Assembly: GCA_039000515.1 (NCBI GenBank)
Contig: JBCFYV010011172.1
Coordinates: forward strand, 72,613,941 to 72,677,940
DNA: 64,000 nt
Direction of reading: 5' to 3'
From: Timema cristinae
Taxonomy: Eukaryota; Arthropoda; Insecta; Phasmatodea; Timematidae
The translations under genes were made by a program, and so were the position numbers. How positions within the stretch are numbered: the stretch's first letter is position 1; each line of letters opens with the position of its first letter. This document shows positions 26,601 to 33,730 of the stretch, one piece after another. Under the pieces are notes generated by a model that did not search any database, was not told the origin of the DNA, and saw nothing but the letters and a program-made list of their open reading frames with translations.

Positions 26601-29600
26601 TTAGCGTAAGTGCATATAACCCGAACGGGAAGTAAGATGCGGTGCTAATAATAATAATAATAATAATGGCCTAATTTAATTGGTAAGACCATAAATAATA
26701 TAATGTATATATGTAAACCCGATATGTTAAAATACTTCAATATTATAATCAAAGTAGGCCTTTACAAATAAGAATCACCATTAGTTTGGAGAGAGTATGA
26801 AAAAACCACAACAATAAATAAGTTTTAAAAATCACCTTCAGTTCACTGAGCCAAGATTCGAACCTTTGCCTCCTAGTCAAAAGTTATCGAGTGCAACGCA
26901 CCATTCTGCCACTGGTGCGGCAAATCTGATTTTAAAACACTTCAGTACAGTACCATACGCATTTCTCAATTTATTAATTGGATGCACTTCTACTTTTTTC
27001 TTTTTTATAAATACACAATATTTTCTGTAAGAATTTTCGAGGAGCAGAGATGTACTAAGTGTGTTTGACAGAGACATCTTCTCTAACTAGGGGGGGGGGG
27101 GTGACCTAGTGGTCTAGGGGTAAGGTGTCAGACTTCTGTGCTGGCAGCCGGGGTTCAATCCTCGGTCCCGGCACAGATTTATCTTATTTCCAAACCCTTC
27201 CTTCACCTCTGACAAGACATCTTGTGAATGTGGGGAATGCCAGGCCGCCACCGTGGTTCGGATTCCACGTTAAACTGTAGGTCCTTCATTTCATCTCACA
27301 ATAACCCTACCATTACACATTAGCGTAAGTGCGTATAACCCGAACGGGTAGTAAGACGCGGTGCTAATAATAATCTAACTAGGGTCCGCTAATTACGCGC
27401 TCGCTCGCTCGCTCGCTCGCGCGCTCGCCAGTTTGGCCACCCAGTCGCTTGCGCGCTCGCTCGCTCGCACGCTTGGCAGTCTGGCCGAACTCTCTCACTG
27501 TGGAATAATGCAGGGCAAGTTACCTTACAGAGTAGACGAAGGGTACAAACTAGGGCTGGGCGCTTTAGGGATTGTGACATCACGATATAATGTCTGCGTT
27601 AAATCGGTATTCCCTATACATAACGATTTAATTCTTTTGAGTGTTCATAGATTCTTTCATTCGGGATGCGGGAGAGAGATAAAGTTGGGTAGGATTATTT
27701 TGTTAAGTTATGACCTCTGTTCAATAAATAAACTGATATCTAGAATGTACTGACGGGAATACATGTTCGGGAAAAAAATCTTTGTTAAGCTTATGTTTTC
27801 AAATTAGCTATAACAAAAATAAATAAACACAAACGTGAAATAGCAATGATTATTTTTGAAAAAACAAACAAAAATAGGCTTGATGATTGTCTGGCACCTG
27901 TTAAATGTTGAAACTTAATATAGTTTTGATTGGGATATGTTAATTATTCATAGCACAAATAATTATGTTTAAAAGTGACTCGATTAATTTATTTTTGTTA
28001 AGAGCAGTAAATGAATTGTATATAATTTTAACCATTTTTCTCCATCAATAAGCTAGATTACTTAATCTTGGCTTTTGAGTCAACTCACTGAGTGACTAAG
28101 ATTATTGAAGAAAATATGTGTACACATACTGGCCAAGTATTTAGAGGTTTTTCAGCACCAAACGGTATAATAGTTTTTTATAGACACCTCATTTAATGAA
28201 TGTCTTCTTCTGAAGAGGGGTAGTAAGCACGTGAGTTTGCTAGAGCAATACTCTTAAAATAAACATGAGAAAGTTTAATTAACGTTTTTATCTGCATATA
28301 TCTAAGGTCGCACTTCAACAGATGAGTTCATTTTAGAATTTAATTTGCTTAAGATTTATTTTAGAGTGAATTTTAAAATCTAACAGTAAATTACACTAGC
28401 ATTTTTTTTTATAAATCGGATATTTTATTTAACTATTCTATTTGTTGTATATAGTCCCTTACTACAGCACACCCATGTGGGCAGGTAGGGTTATTCCCCA
28501 ACCCCTCAAGTTCAAAATAATTTTAGTAATATATTAAAATTATTCAGTAAAATAATAATATAGAGCAAAGCAAATCTGTAGAATGTATAGACAAAAGTTT
28601 AAGACCAGGATTATCTTGTATACAAAAGGTAGCCGCTATGCATTACAAAAGTATTTCTAAAATTCCAAATTAGAAACACAAAATACAGGCATTGTAGCTT
28701 TAATGCATTATACGTACAGTACATTCGTGTGGTGCTTCCGGCATCATTGTAGTGGTATCATCTTATAATAAATGTAGCTGGTGATGACGTGGAGGTAATG
28801 GATTGAAATTTAGCCAAGTGGACTGAGAGGTCTAATTTGGATGTTTTTGCTTTGAGTGGTAGCAATAAGGGTTCTTCGTTACCTTAAAGGTAGCAAGAAA
28901 CTATCTGTGATCTTCCAAAAGCCTAGAGAACCATTGACGGGCTATGCTGATGCAAATTGTGGATCATGCTCTAGGATATTATATTGTACAAGGGGTACTG
29001 TTTTAAGTATGCGGGTTCAATCAGCTTGACTCAACATGGTGTTTCTGGCATAATTTATACGGATCCACATAATAATAAAACCCGGTATATCACTATAAAT
29101 GGGTAGCCCTGTGTGTTTCAAGTTTTTAAATTGCGATAGTAAAGTTAAAGTCTACATTTTAAAAACTTACCTACGATTTCCGGCGCCGATGAAACTAGTT
29201 GTGACTGAAAATAAAAATAAAAATACAATGATTTAACTCTTTATTCAAACATTTTTCGTAATTAGAAAAATTTCATTTCAATGTTGAGATATAAGCCTTT
29301 ATAATGTGTCAGGTGGAAATTTCGTCACATTGAAGAGTGAGTAACTATCTACTGAGACTCTCTCTAGCTATTTACATGTTTATTCATATGTTATCTGTGT
29401 CTGAGTAGTAAGAGAAACCAACTATTTGCCAAAAGAGCTTGGTTTTATCTCAATTGATGCCTAGATGAATACAGTTTTTATTGGGTCTCAGTTCATCCTG
29501 GCTCTAAGATTGAATTCTAGGCTACGGTTTTAGGTTAAAATAGCTTTTAGGTCGGGTGCTAAAATAGCTGTGTTTAGAAAATGCACTTTAAATGCTAAAA

Positions 29601-30111
29601 TAAATATTTGGTACACGTTTATAAAGTACATGATAATAACTAAGATCATTTCTATCAACATTCTTAGTATTTTAAAGTAAGCCAGCACAAAAGTTATTAG
29701 TGTCTAAATTCCCAAGAAAGTAGGAACACCTTCAAACTTTTTGAAGAGGAGGGGATCTTGCATTGGGTGGAGATGGCGAGGATATATATTTCTTACATTA
29801 AATTTTTATCGAAGCAATTTATTCTAAACTATATTATATGACCTTTATAACACTCCAATAAGTTATTAATCCTTGGCATTGCGAATAAATACAAAAATAC
29901 TTTACTAATTATACTTTCAGAGGATAGAGGGAAAATAAATAGAAATAGGAAATAAACCAACACACACCCTCCCTGGCATTATAAATCTCCCTTGAGCCCC
30001 CAAATCCTACTAAACAAGATAATGAAGAATTACCGTAGTCACGGAAGACGCTGTGCCTTGCGACGACAACCCTACCACCGCTATGGCGACAAAAACTGGG
30101 GAGAGATTCAT
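2488..30111 (-). CDS. Secreted laccase-type multicopper oxidase (partial, 8 exons)
   Basis: Multicopper oxidases of this family oxidise phenols or other substrates and pass four electrons to O2 through a type-1 copper and a trinuclear copper cluster; insect members act outside the cell, for example in cuticle tanning. Exons, in order: 30034-30111, 29171-29204, 12629-12846, 11303-11513, 10340-10626, 7297-7420, 6215-6429, 2488-2641. All junctions are GT-AG and the phases match (0,1,0,1,0,1,0,1), giving about 440 residues. Seen: a signal peptide, a cysteine-rich N-terminus typical of insect laccases, the copper ligand motifs HWHG and WHSH, the MDGVP and TQCPI motifs, and the second cupredoxin domain (NYWIRFR). 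The third cupredoxin domain with the type-1 copper ligands is absent and should lie left of base 1. Which insect MCO paralogue this is cannot be decided. Linking the two 5' exons across 16 kb is inference from phase and content. Confidence 0.85.
3288..4190 (+). repeat. SINE A copy split by a hAT-type insertion
   Basis: A tRNA-derived SINE begins CTTCACTGGCTGAATGG and stops at 3312, then resumes at 3938 with ACTAAGGCATCACTATCGTG. It continues to the family 3' tail near 4170. The gap holds the element at 3313-3937. Confidence 0.7.
3313..3937. mobile_element. hAT-type non-autonomous element inside a SINE
   Basis: 625 bp with terminal inverted repeats starting CAGTGGTTCC at both ends. The flanking 8-mers are GTCTAGGG and GACTAAGG, an imperfect 8-bp target duplication as expected for hAT. 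No transposase. Confidence 0.7.
5139..5430. mobile_element. hAT-type MITE remnant
   Basis: Ends read GGTTCACAAACTATGGTACG on the left and, inverted, GTGGCTTTCAAACTG on the right, matching the common hAT pattern of GTGGTTCTCAAACT. About 290 bp, non-coding. Confidence 0.45.
5457..5535. repeat. Single pogo-like transposon end
   Basis: CAGTCAACTCTGGTTATAAT resembles a pogo/Tigger terminus and starts like the MITE at 19965. An internal hairpin pairs TGTTCATTATGTCCGAAGTT-type sequence with the earlier ATAATGAACA. No opposite end was found. Confidence 0.35.
6215..6429 (-). CDS. Multicopper oxidase exon 7: second cupredoxin domain
   Basis: Acceptor TTCCCAG. With the base carried over it reads [16 protein letters not shown], then the family motif [12 protein letters not shown] and AVLHYQ. 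Donor AAG|GTAACT in phase 0. Confidence 0.9.
6508..7212. mobile_element. 705-bp inverted-repeat element in a laccase intron
   Basis: Long imperfect terminal inverted repeats of about 80-100 bp. Left starts AGGCTATGGCCATACGAGC; right, inverted, starts AGGCTACGGCCAGACGAGC, and both go on to CCGCAGTAAAAT. It lies wholly in the intron between exons 6 and 7. The superfamily is not clear; the GGCCAGAC motif recalls the GAGC-rich element at 26066. Confidence 0.65.
7297..7420 (-). CDS. Multicopper oxidase exon 6: second cupredoxin domain
   Basis: Starts after acceptor TTTTAG and encodes [18 protein letters not shown], then the segment ending ASFQPVE, as in the Cu-oxidase domain of insect laccases. 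Donor GAAG|GTAAGA leaves one base. Confidence 0.88.
7485..7968 (+). mobile_element. Helitron-like non-autonomous element (probable)
   Basis: Begins TCTATACTTATAAAAT and ends GCGGGCAACAGC...CTAGT, after a GC-rich hairpin-capable AAGCCGCGGGC. TC starts and CTAGT ends fit Helitrons. The body, with blocks such as CCACCCCAAAGGGGTC, resembles a common arthropod element. Confidence 0.5.
8192..8437 (-). repeat. SINE A copy
   Basis: Full-length tRNA-derived SINE, reversed: starts at the 3' tail (GCACCGCGTCTTACAACCC) and ends at the tRNA-like head (TGACCACTAAAGCGGG). The B-box region is degenerate. Confidence 0.75.
8584..8627. repeat. (AAT)n microsatellite
   Basis: About 14 uninterrupted AAT units. 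Confidence 0.95.
9190..9765. mobile_element. Degenerate inverted-repeat element with TATCGATA motifs (possible hAT)
   Basis: Clusters of TTTTCTTTCGATA and GGTATCGATA sit at 9195-9285 and 9650-9750 around an AT-rich core. The right end reads ACCACACCCCTATG, which inverted gives ATAGGGGTGTGGT, a hAT-like terminus. The left end is not clear. Confidence 0.4.
10340..10626 (-). CDS. Multicopper oxidase exon 5
   Basis: Encodes [12 protein letters not shown], then the [16 protein letters not shown] segment and LIINGKGG, the usual end of the first cupredoxin domain and linker. Acceptor CCTAAAG completes the Gly begun in exon 4. The donor is AAG|GTTGGT in phase 0; reading on past it reaches a stop within about 10 codons. 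Confidence 0.9.
10950..11150 (-). repeat. SINE A copy, degraded
   Basis: Reversed SINE A, from CATCGCGTCCTGCAACCCG through GGGTTAGGGATGAGGAAGG and CCATTTAGGAAAAACACCC to the box-B region; the tRNA-like head is lost. Confidence 0.65.
11303..11513 (-). CDS. Multicopper oxidase exon 4: first copper-binding region
   Basis: Encodes [11 protein letters not shown], the copper ligand motif [18 protein letters not shown], and GTHMWHSHI. In most family members the last motif reads WHSHDG; here Ile replaces Asp after the second His. The His ligands of the type 2 and type 3 coppers are present. Acceptor CTCAAG, donor GTAAGG, ends in phase 1. Confidence 0.93.
11591..11977. mobile_element. MITE with TAAGGTGG ends (short form)
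   Basis: Terminal inverted repeats: TAAGGTGGGGATGTAGGAGA at the left and, inverted, TAAGGTGGAATGTAGGAGAC at the right. 387 bp, non-coding, in the intron between oxidase exons 3 and 4. Related to the longer copy at 55752-56729. Confidence 0.7.
12629..12846 (-). CDS. Multicopper oxidase exon 3: cysteine-rich region
   Basis: Starts after acceptor CAACCAG and ends at donor CAG|GTAAAC. It encodes the insect laccase cysteine-rich segment ([20 protein letters not shown]) and the RIPGPGIQ motif that leads into the first cupredoxin domain. It enters in phase 1 and leaves in phase 0. Confidence 0.9.
13020..13120. other. Intronic stretch with poly-G run; possible hAT end
   Basis: CAGTGTGGTCCAACTAGGGC resembles a hAT terminus, followed by a run of 12 G near 13086. 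The rest of 12847-13340 shows nothing recognisable. Confidence 0.3.
13345..13745 (-). mobile_element. LINE 3' fragment (RTE/BovB-like, same family as 50.9-53.4 kb)
   Basis: Closely matches the 3' region of the LINE near 51.2-51.6 kb, including GGGGTAGGCAAGAA near the 3' end and TTTCTCCACACTTCCCTATC. It encodes the end of a reverse transcriptase reading frame with breaks. Confidence 0.7.
13785..14035 (-). repeat. SINE A copy
   Basis: Reversed full-length copy: tail TAGCACCACGTCTTACTACC at the left, head CATGCAGCCACTAAAACAGG at the right. Confidence 0.75.
14575..15239 (-). CDS. MICU1: MICU1 exon 3: C-terminal half with second EF-hand and frameshift
   Basis: Acceptor GTTAAAG, donor GAG|GTAAAA. 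The exon starts in one frame (VSRLFQRQ to [10 protein letters not shown]) and continues in another ([12 protein letters not shown] to [11 protein letters not shown]). At 665 bases it is one short of a multiple of three. Restoring one base near 15079 gives 222 codons and an uninterrupted MICU1 match. The EF-hand loop [12 protein letters not shown] is intact. If the donor is skipped the frame stops 12 codons later at 14537. Confidence 0.9.
14575..22725 (-). CDS. MICU1: Mitochondrial calcium uptake 1 (MICU1), with one-base frameshift
   Basis: MICU1 is the EF-hand gatekeeper of the mitochondrial calcium uniporter, facing the intermembrane space. Exons: 22142-22725, 21281-21503, 14575-15239 (phases 2, 0, 0), about 491 residues once the missing base is allowed for. 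Family motifs along the protein: [70 protein letters not shown]. Two canonical EF-hand loops are kept: [12 protein letters not shown] and [13 protein letters not shown] basic N-terminus and a hydrophobic segment ([15 protein letters not shown]) fit mitochondrial import and membrane anchoring. In the third exon the frame slips by one base near 15079. The final few residues usually lie in one more short exon, not found. The gene lies within intron 2 of the oxidase. Confidence 0.92.
15385..15625 (-). repeat. SINE A copy, degraded
   Basis: Reversed copy in MICU1 intron 2, just upstream of exon 3. Recognisable blocks: GTGTACCCGCATTTGGATGG and ACCACCCTCAGTACAC. Confidence 0.65.
16420..19730 (+). 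mobile_element. Degenerate Ty1/copia retrotransposon pol region
   Basis: Plus-strand remnants in the usual copia order, broken by many stops and shifts: protease-like (NEDAEWLV), [15 protein letters not shown], integrase ([19 protein letters not shown] and [19 protein letters not shown]), reverse transcriptase ([15 protein letters not shown]), and RNase H ([18 protein letters not shown]). It sits antisense in MICU1 intron 2. No LTRs were found. Not functional. Confidence 0.85.
19383..19712 (+). repeat. Tandem duplication of a ~165-bp copia 3' segment
   Basis: Two diverged direct copies, 19383-19550 and 19553-19712. Both go through an ACCACTGA stretch and GAAAAATTTAATA to TGGTAATTTAATTGTT or its TTGTAATTTGATTGTT variant. 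Each covers the end of the copia RNase H region. Confidence 0.7.
19965..20586. mobile_element. pogo/Tigger-type MITE, 622 bp
   Basis: Perfect terminal inverted repeats over at least 23 bases, beginning CAGTCAACTCTCGATTCTAC, with TA on each side (19963-19964 and 20587-20588). CAG ends plus a TA target duplication point to the pogo branch of Tc1/mariner. It contains an internal direct repeat of about 75 bp (GGGTCGTCAAAAAT...GTTCACAAAATC) and no transposase. Confidence 0.85.
20589..21280. other. MICU1 intron 2, non-coding
   Basis: AT-rich intron. One copy of the dispersed GGTAAGCTACCTTTC repeat lies at 20600-20682. Nothing else recognised. Confidence 0.5.
21281..21503 (-). CDS. MICU1: MICU1 exon 2: first EF-hand
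   Basis: Acceptor TATATAG, donor TTG|GTAAAA. It encodes [36 protein letters not shown], and the EF-hand loop [12 protein letters not shown] with all calcium ligand positions filled. Confidence 0.92.
22142..22725 (-). CDS. MICU1: MICU1 exon 1: targeting sequence, membrane segment, N-terminal domain
   Basis: First in-frame ATG at 22725-22723. The frame stays open upstream to about 22790 without another ATG, and an acceptor-like TTGCAG at about 22748 could mark a preceding untranslated exon. The donor is chosen at 22141 (GTATGT). This leaves phase 2 and joins exon 2 to read [14 protein letters not shown], as insect MICU1 does. A donor six bases earlier (GTATCG) does not give that join. An acidic linker ([10 protein letters not shown]) separates the membrane segment from the conserved domain. 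Confidence 0.85.
23012..24485. repeat. Long inverted repeat, ~630-bp arms
   Basis: The left arm (about 23012-23645) is matched in reverse complement by the right arm (about 23852-24485) along its whole length, with scattered mismatches and small indels. Shared blocks include TGCTTGAGAGCA, AATAGGATCACTAATAA, AATAAAAATTACACAACATA, ACCAGGTTATTAATGCAAC and CTTATTAACATCGGATGACT. The loop is about 205 bp. No ORF. It lies 290 bp upstream of the MICU1 start. A transcript would form a long hairpin. Confidence 0.9.
24490..25290. other. Oxidase intron 2, non-coding
   Basis: AT-rich sequence. Short ORFs at 24493-24777 match nothing recognised. Confidence 0.4.
25295..26060 (+). mobile_element. LINE reverse transcriptase remnant
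   Basis: Broken plus-strand frames with reverse transcriptase landmarks: FTIRQI-like start, a [13 protein letters not shown] segment, [19 protein letters not shown] (motif 4), the YADD region as [13 protein letters not shown] debris, and a SSRLPS-type end. Related to LINEs common in arthropods. Many stops. Confidence 0.75.
26383..26668 (+). repeat. SINE B copy 1
   Basis: tRNA-like head with box A (CTGGCGGTCTAGGGGTAAGG) and box B region (GGGGCTCAATCCTCGG), a body of about 160 bp, and a 3' end ACGGGAAGTAAGATGCGGTG followed by (AAT)n. About 94 percent alike to copy 2 by eye. Confidence 0.85.
26843..26937 (-). repeat. tRNA-like SINE D fragment
   Basis: Reading the minus strand: GCCGCACCAGTGGCAGAATG (box A) and GGCAAAGGTTCGAATCTTGG (box B). 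The ends do not pair as a tRNA acceptor stem, so it is taken as a tRNA-derived repeat. Confidence 0.5.
27102..27376 (+). repeat. SINE B copy 2
   Basis: Starts after a run of ten G: GTGACCTAGTGGTCTAGGGG, box B GGGGTTCAATCCTCGG, and the tail ACCCGAACGGGTAGTAAGAC then GCGGTGCTAATAATAA. The tail equals that of SINE A. Confidence 0.85.
27550..28840. other. Oxidase intron 2, non-coding
   Basis: AT-rich, no recognised element apart from the short dispersed repeat at 27504-27546. Confidence 0.4.
28850..29040 (+). mobile_element. copia RNase H fragment
   Basis: Encodes [17 protein letters not shown] and [15 protein letters not shown], the start of a copia RNase H domain. Truncated on both sides and just left of oxidase exon 2. 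Confidence 0.7.
29171..29204 (-). CDS. Multicopper oxidase exon 2: 34-nt small exon
   Basis: A 34-base exon between a strong acceptor (T-rich tract ending TTTTCAG) and a consensus donor (GTAAGT). Read in phase 0 it gives [11 protein letters not shown] plus one base. That base joins GC of the exon at 12846 to make Gly, then KSHPCYRKC. The phase fit on both sides is the main support. Confidence 0.55.
30034..30111 (-). CDS. Multicopper oxidase exon 1: signal peptide
   Basis: ATG at 30111-30109 opens 26 codons that read as a signal peptide: a short polar start, a hydrophobic core ([10 protein letters not shown]) and a small-residue cleavage region (SSQGTAS). A GT donor (GTAATT) follows at 30033, leaving phase 0. 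Assignment to the oxidase rests on same strand, matching phase, and the need of a secreted laccase for such an exon. It could instead start another secreted protein. Confidence 0.6.
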
Positions 30112-30259
30112 CCTGAGCAGATAAAATCTTCGACTGAACTAGAAACTGCTCGGCGAGCTGCTAAAAGCCATTGGTCATCCAAGGTAAACCCTCTTTCGCC
30201 GCTAATTGCTTTTCGCTCAGATAACATTATTAAATGAATTAGTTTTAAGTGGTGTGTCG

Positions 30260-31480
30260 TTTGTGTGGGCGACACTTAGTTCGTGTTACTATATTATGCT
30301 ATTGTGTTATTTCTGACGTCACCTTCCCCTTGACTCGGGGCTTTACCAAAGGGGTGTTCAAGGTTACCCTTAGCAAACGTAGGGCTCTGGGTAAACTTCG
30401 TTTTTGGGGCCTCCACATATATGCCTCAACTACCTCCCATCCACACACAACCACTTCAAAAAATATATAATTAAAAACTTAATTTATGTTCAGTGTTATT
30501 ACAAAAGCTTAAAACTATATACCCATTTTCAGCCTATAAGGTACCAGGAAATGTCCTAAAGGGTAAATAAATGTAATAATCAGTGCTAGAATCCGTGTTT
30601 TTATACACGTATGGGATGGTTTCTCCTCAACATTCGTTAATTTATTTTCAACAATGAACTTGATCTTTATAAAAGTAAAATGAACAACTGTGCCATGTTT
30701 GAATTAAATCGGTTAATGCGTTCAAAAGCTATCGTGTGACATATCCATCACAGACAAACAAATGCAAATTGCTGGAGTTAAAACAGAGAACTGCTTCACT
30801 CGTTCAATAACTTAAACCCTATGAATATGTTAGTCTTTTTATACATTCTTACAATATTTTATAGATCGGCTTTACAAAGAGCCTTTTACACAAGCGCGCA
30901 GTTAAAAATTTCCCACCCCAACTTGATTTTCTTTTCTGTCACTTAAGCAACCGCGGGTATCCCCAAATCGAGGGGCCCTGTGCTGCCGCACTATCCGTAC
31001 ACTCCTAAGGGTGGCCCTGGGTAAGATTTAGGGTTCAAGCCCATCCCATTTTCTTTTTTGTTCCTCCCAAATGACTTGACTTGTGGATTATTGGTGTCTT
31101 ATAACATTCACAACACCTACAACCTCAATTATGTCTAAAATAAATAACCTTTAAGTTGCTTCTTGACATCTCTTGTTTTGAGATCTCACCATAATCCACT
31201 GAGGTAGAAGAAACCACCATTCCGCAACCAAAATCTGGTATACAACCTTGACTACTATGTGTCAATCTTCATGATCTGACATAATTAGCTAATCAAAGTG
31301 TAGGAACAATTTTAATTTTTTCCTTTATTTGAAGTGTTTAACATGCATTTTCTGAACCGATTGATTGTATCAGCAAACTACTTATACACTCACTTAAATC
31401 TAGAACAGACAAAACATCCAGCTCACGGCAGTTAATAATTTATAATTGTTAAAGGGAAAAACCATATTTTACTAAAGATA
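30260..31480. other. Region upstream of the oxidase signal-peptide exon
   Basis: Should hold the oxidase promoter if exon 1 is correct. No TATA box could be placed with confidence. Nothing else recognised. Confidence 0.3.
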
Positions 31481-31489
31481 ATGTTTTCG

Positions 31490-31568
31490 CCCATGCCAGG
31501 AATCGAACCCGGGACCCATAGCTCAGTAGACAGACACGCTACCAACTGAGCTAAGGTGTCGGACTGTA
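31490..31568 (-). repeat. tRNA-like SINE C head
   Basis: Minus strand reads CCTTAGCTCAGTTGGTAGCG (box A) and GGGTTCGATTCCTGGC (box B). The 5' and 3' ends do not form an acceptor stem, so this is a tRNA-derived repeat and not a working tRNA. Confidence 0.6.
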
Positions 31569-32649
31569 AGAGCTATAGTGCACTGATTGCGTGGGGTCAG
31601 ATAATAAAAAACATCTTTTATTTTACAAATGATTGTGCAACAGTCATTATTTTATAAGCCACATCTTTTGTAATGCTGCAGAAACGATATTGTACATACC
31701 CTTACCCAGATTATAGCAGGAGATGTGTAGAAGGGCTAATTTCTTCTCCCGATAATGTGTTATGTGTCCAATTTTTCACTTTTGTGTAAAAGAGCATTGA
31801 AGTTTGACCTTGCGTATAAAACCAATGTTACTTGATGACACCTCGAGTTTGTATTTTCTAAAGTAATTATATAGTAGTCTCAATTTCACCACAAGTGAAC
31901 CATGTGCATTCTAAATAAACTTAAACACCAAATATCTAAAATTTAACAATTTTTGAGATAGAACACTTGCATTCTCGGGTGACGATTTAGAGCCGGACCT
32001 CCACTTGAAAAATTCAACTGGACAACCAGACATCAAAAAGTTGTGCCAAGCCGTGCAGCCACACCCCTCTCACTGAAAAATTTTGGGCTTAGTTTTGTCA
32101 TATTTAAAATATTTTGACTACAGATATTGTTCCCCAATAGATTAAATATATCAATAATATACCATGTGGTCATAATTTTCTTAAACCGGTAATCTGGATT
32201 TTTTTTTATCTTGGGGGTAAATTAAACTTTTAGTTATGGCCAGGGGGTACAATCTAAAATAAAATTTGAGAACCGCTGCCTTACACGATGTATTTGATAT
32301 GTTTTTTCATTAATTGAAATAAATGTGCATTGTGTATGGATGTATTTGAGTATAACTTTTTACTAATGATTTAAAATATTATATCCAAGACCAAATATTT
32401 TGTAGACTTGTACACTATTCTATGTCGCATCAATTATTTATTAATATTTTGAAAATATAGCCTCATTTTTTGTATCATATCATATTTAACCATGGATTAT
32501 AGTGGCAAACACTTTTATCATTATAAATTCTTTTGATGAAAACTTCTAAATACGTTAGTTAATCAAATAAAAAAGAAAAAAAAGGTAGTGCAAAATACTG
32601 TAAAAAAATGTGATTCTATGAAAAATATTTGTCGTCGCTTTGAGATAAA

Positions 32650-33730
32650 TAAAAAGTTAAGAAAGAATACATCGTGGTTTTTGTTTAAAACTTTTGACTA
32701 TTTAATAGAAGAGCACTTCATAGCATTGAACAAAACTTTTTTATCTAATATAAAAATGTTTTGTAACTTAGGATAAAATTATTGTTACCTAATAGAAAAA
32801 GAGTTTTTAGCGTAGGTATACAAATTGTTGCGGCCCCGAAGAGCACGGGTACAAAACAGCACAGGTAACCTACATAACAGCGCAACCTAGTGGTCCAAAA
32901 ATAGAGCAGGCATAAAACAGCCCAAGTGTACAGTTTTTCAGATCGCGCAAGTGTTTCGTGACCTTACAGTTTCTTCTTTCTTCTCCAGAACAGCACAAGA
33001 AGGTCTGTGTTTAACTGAGTAGCAATTGTACAGATTGTGCAAGCAGCCTTAAAGTAGGTTTCACGTTACTGGCATTAAGCTTTTAGGGTAGGTTAGGTTA
33101 GGTTAGGTTAGAGGACAATCAGCTTTCAAAGGGTGAAGTTGCACAGCTGTTAATTCCAGTAGCCTTCGCATTCCTGCCTCCAAACATAAGAAAGTAAACA
33201 TACACTCGACATTTTACGGCAATTAAGAATTACGCTTTTATATACCTTCATCCTTTTGTTCCCATTTATCACTTGTGCTTTTATGTACCCGCACTCTTTG
33301 GTAGCATATTCTATAAAAATAGTTTTTAGCTTGGAACAAAAATTCTGTTATTTATTAGACGAGCGCTTCTAATCCTAGGACGAATGATTTGTTTAGCTAA
33401 AAAAAAGCTTTGTATCTCAAGACAAAATTTTTGTAATCTATCAGAAGAAAGCTTCTTAGCTAAGGACAAAAAGGTGGTTATTTATTTTCCTAAAAAATGT
33501 GTAACTTAGAAAAAATGTTTTGGTATACAATAGAAAACTGTTACTTAGCTTAGTAAAAAAAAAACTTTTTTTAAAATTAGATCGCTTGTTATCTTAGGAC
33601 CAAAGTTTTGTTTCTACAAAGTAGAACGTTTGCTATCTTAGGGCCAAAGCTTTGTTTTTAAAAGTAGAACGCTTGTTATCTCAGAACCAAAGTTTTGTTA
33701 TTTGGTATAAATACGATTCATGGCTTAGGA
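32650..33730. repeat. Degenerate ~55-bp tandem repeats
   Basis: Repeating pattern of TTATCTTAGGACCAAAGTTT, then TAGAACGCTTG. The three best copies are at 33585-33705; poorer ones run from 32690. A different sequence block with TTAGG repeats (32830-33250) interrupts it. Confidence 0.6.
33083..33111 (+). repeat. Interstitial TTAGG telomere-type repeat
   Basis: A run equal to about five TTAGG units, the first slightly altered. TTAGG is the telomere repeat of most insects. Confidence 0.85.

Larger units (their letters stand above)
26066..27490. mobile_element. GAGC-rich inverted-repeat element carrying two SINE B copies
   Basis: The left end has GGCCAGACTGAGCGCGCGAG and the right end, inverted, GGCCAGACTGCCAAGCGTGC. 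Both ends carry arrays of GAGC/GCGC units (26071-26101, 26153-26190, 26222-26238, 27395-27475). SINE B copies and a SINE D-like piece fill the middle. The superfamily is unknown. Confidence 0.55.

Noticed and set aside
29992..30237. 81-codon plus-strand ORF
   Set aside because: It is antisense to the proposed laccase signal-peptide exon, which has better support from splice sites and phase.
31490..31568. tRNA gene
   Set aside because: Box A and box B are good but the ends cannot form an acceptor stem, so it is a SINE head.
33083..33111. Chromosome end
   Set aside because: Only about five TTAGG units within ordinary sequence on both sides.
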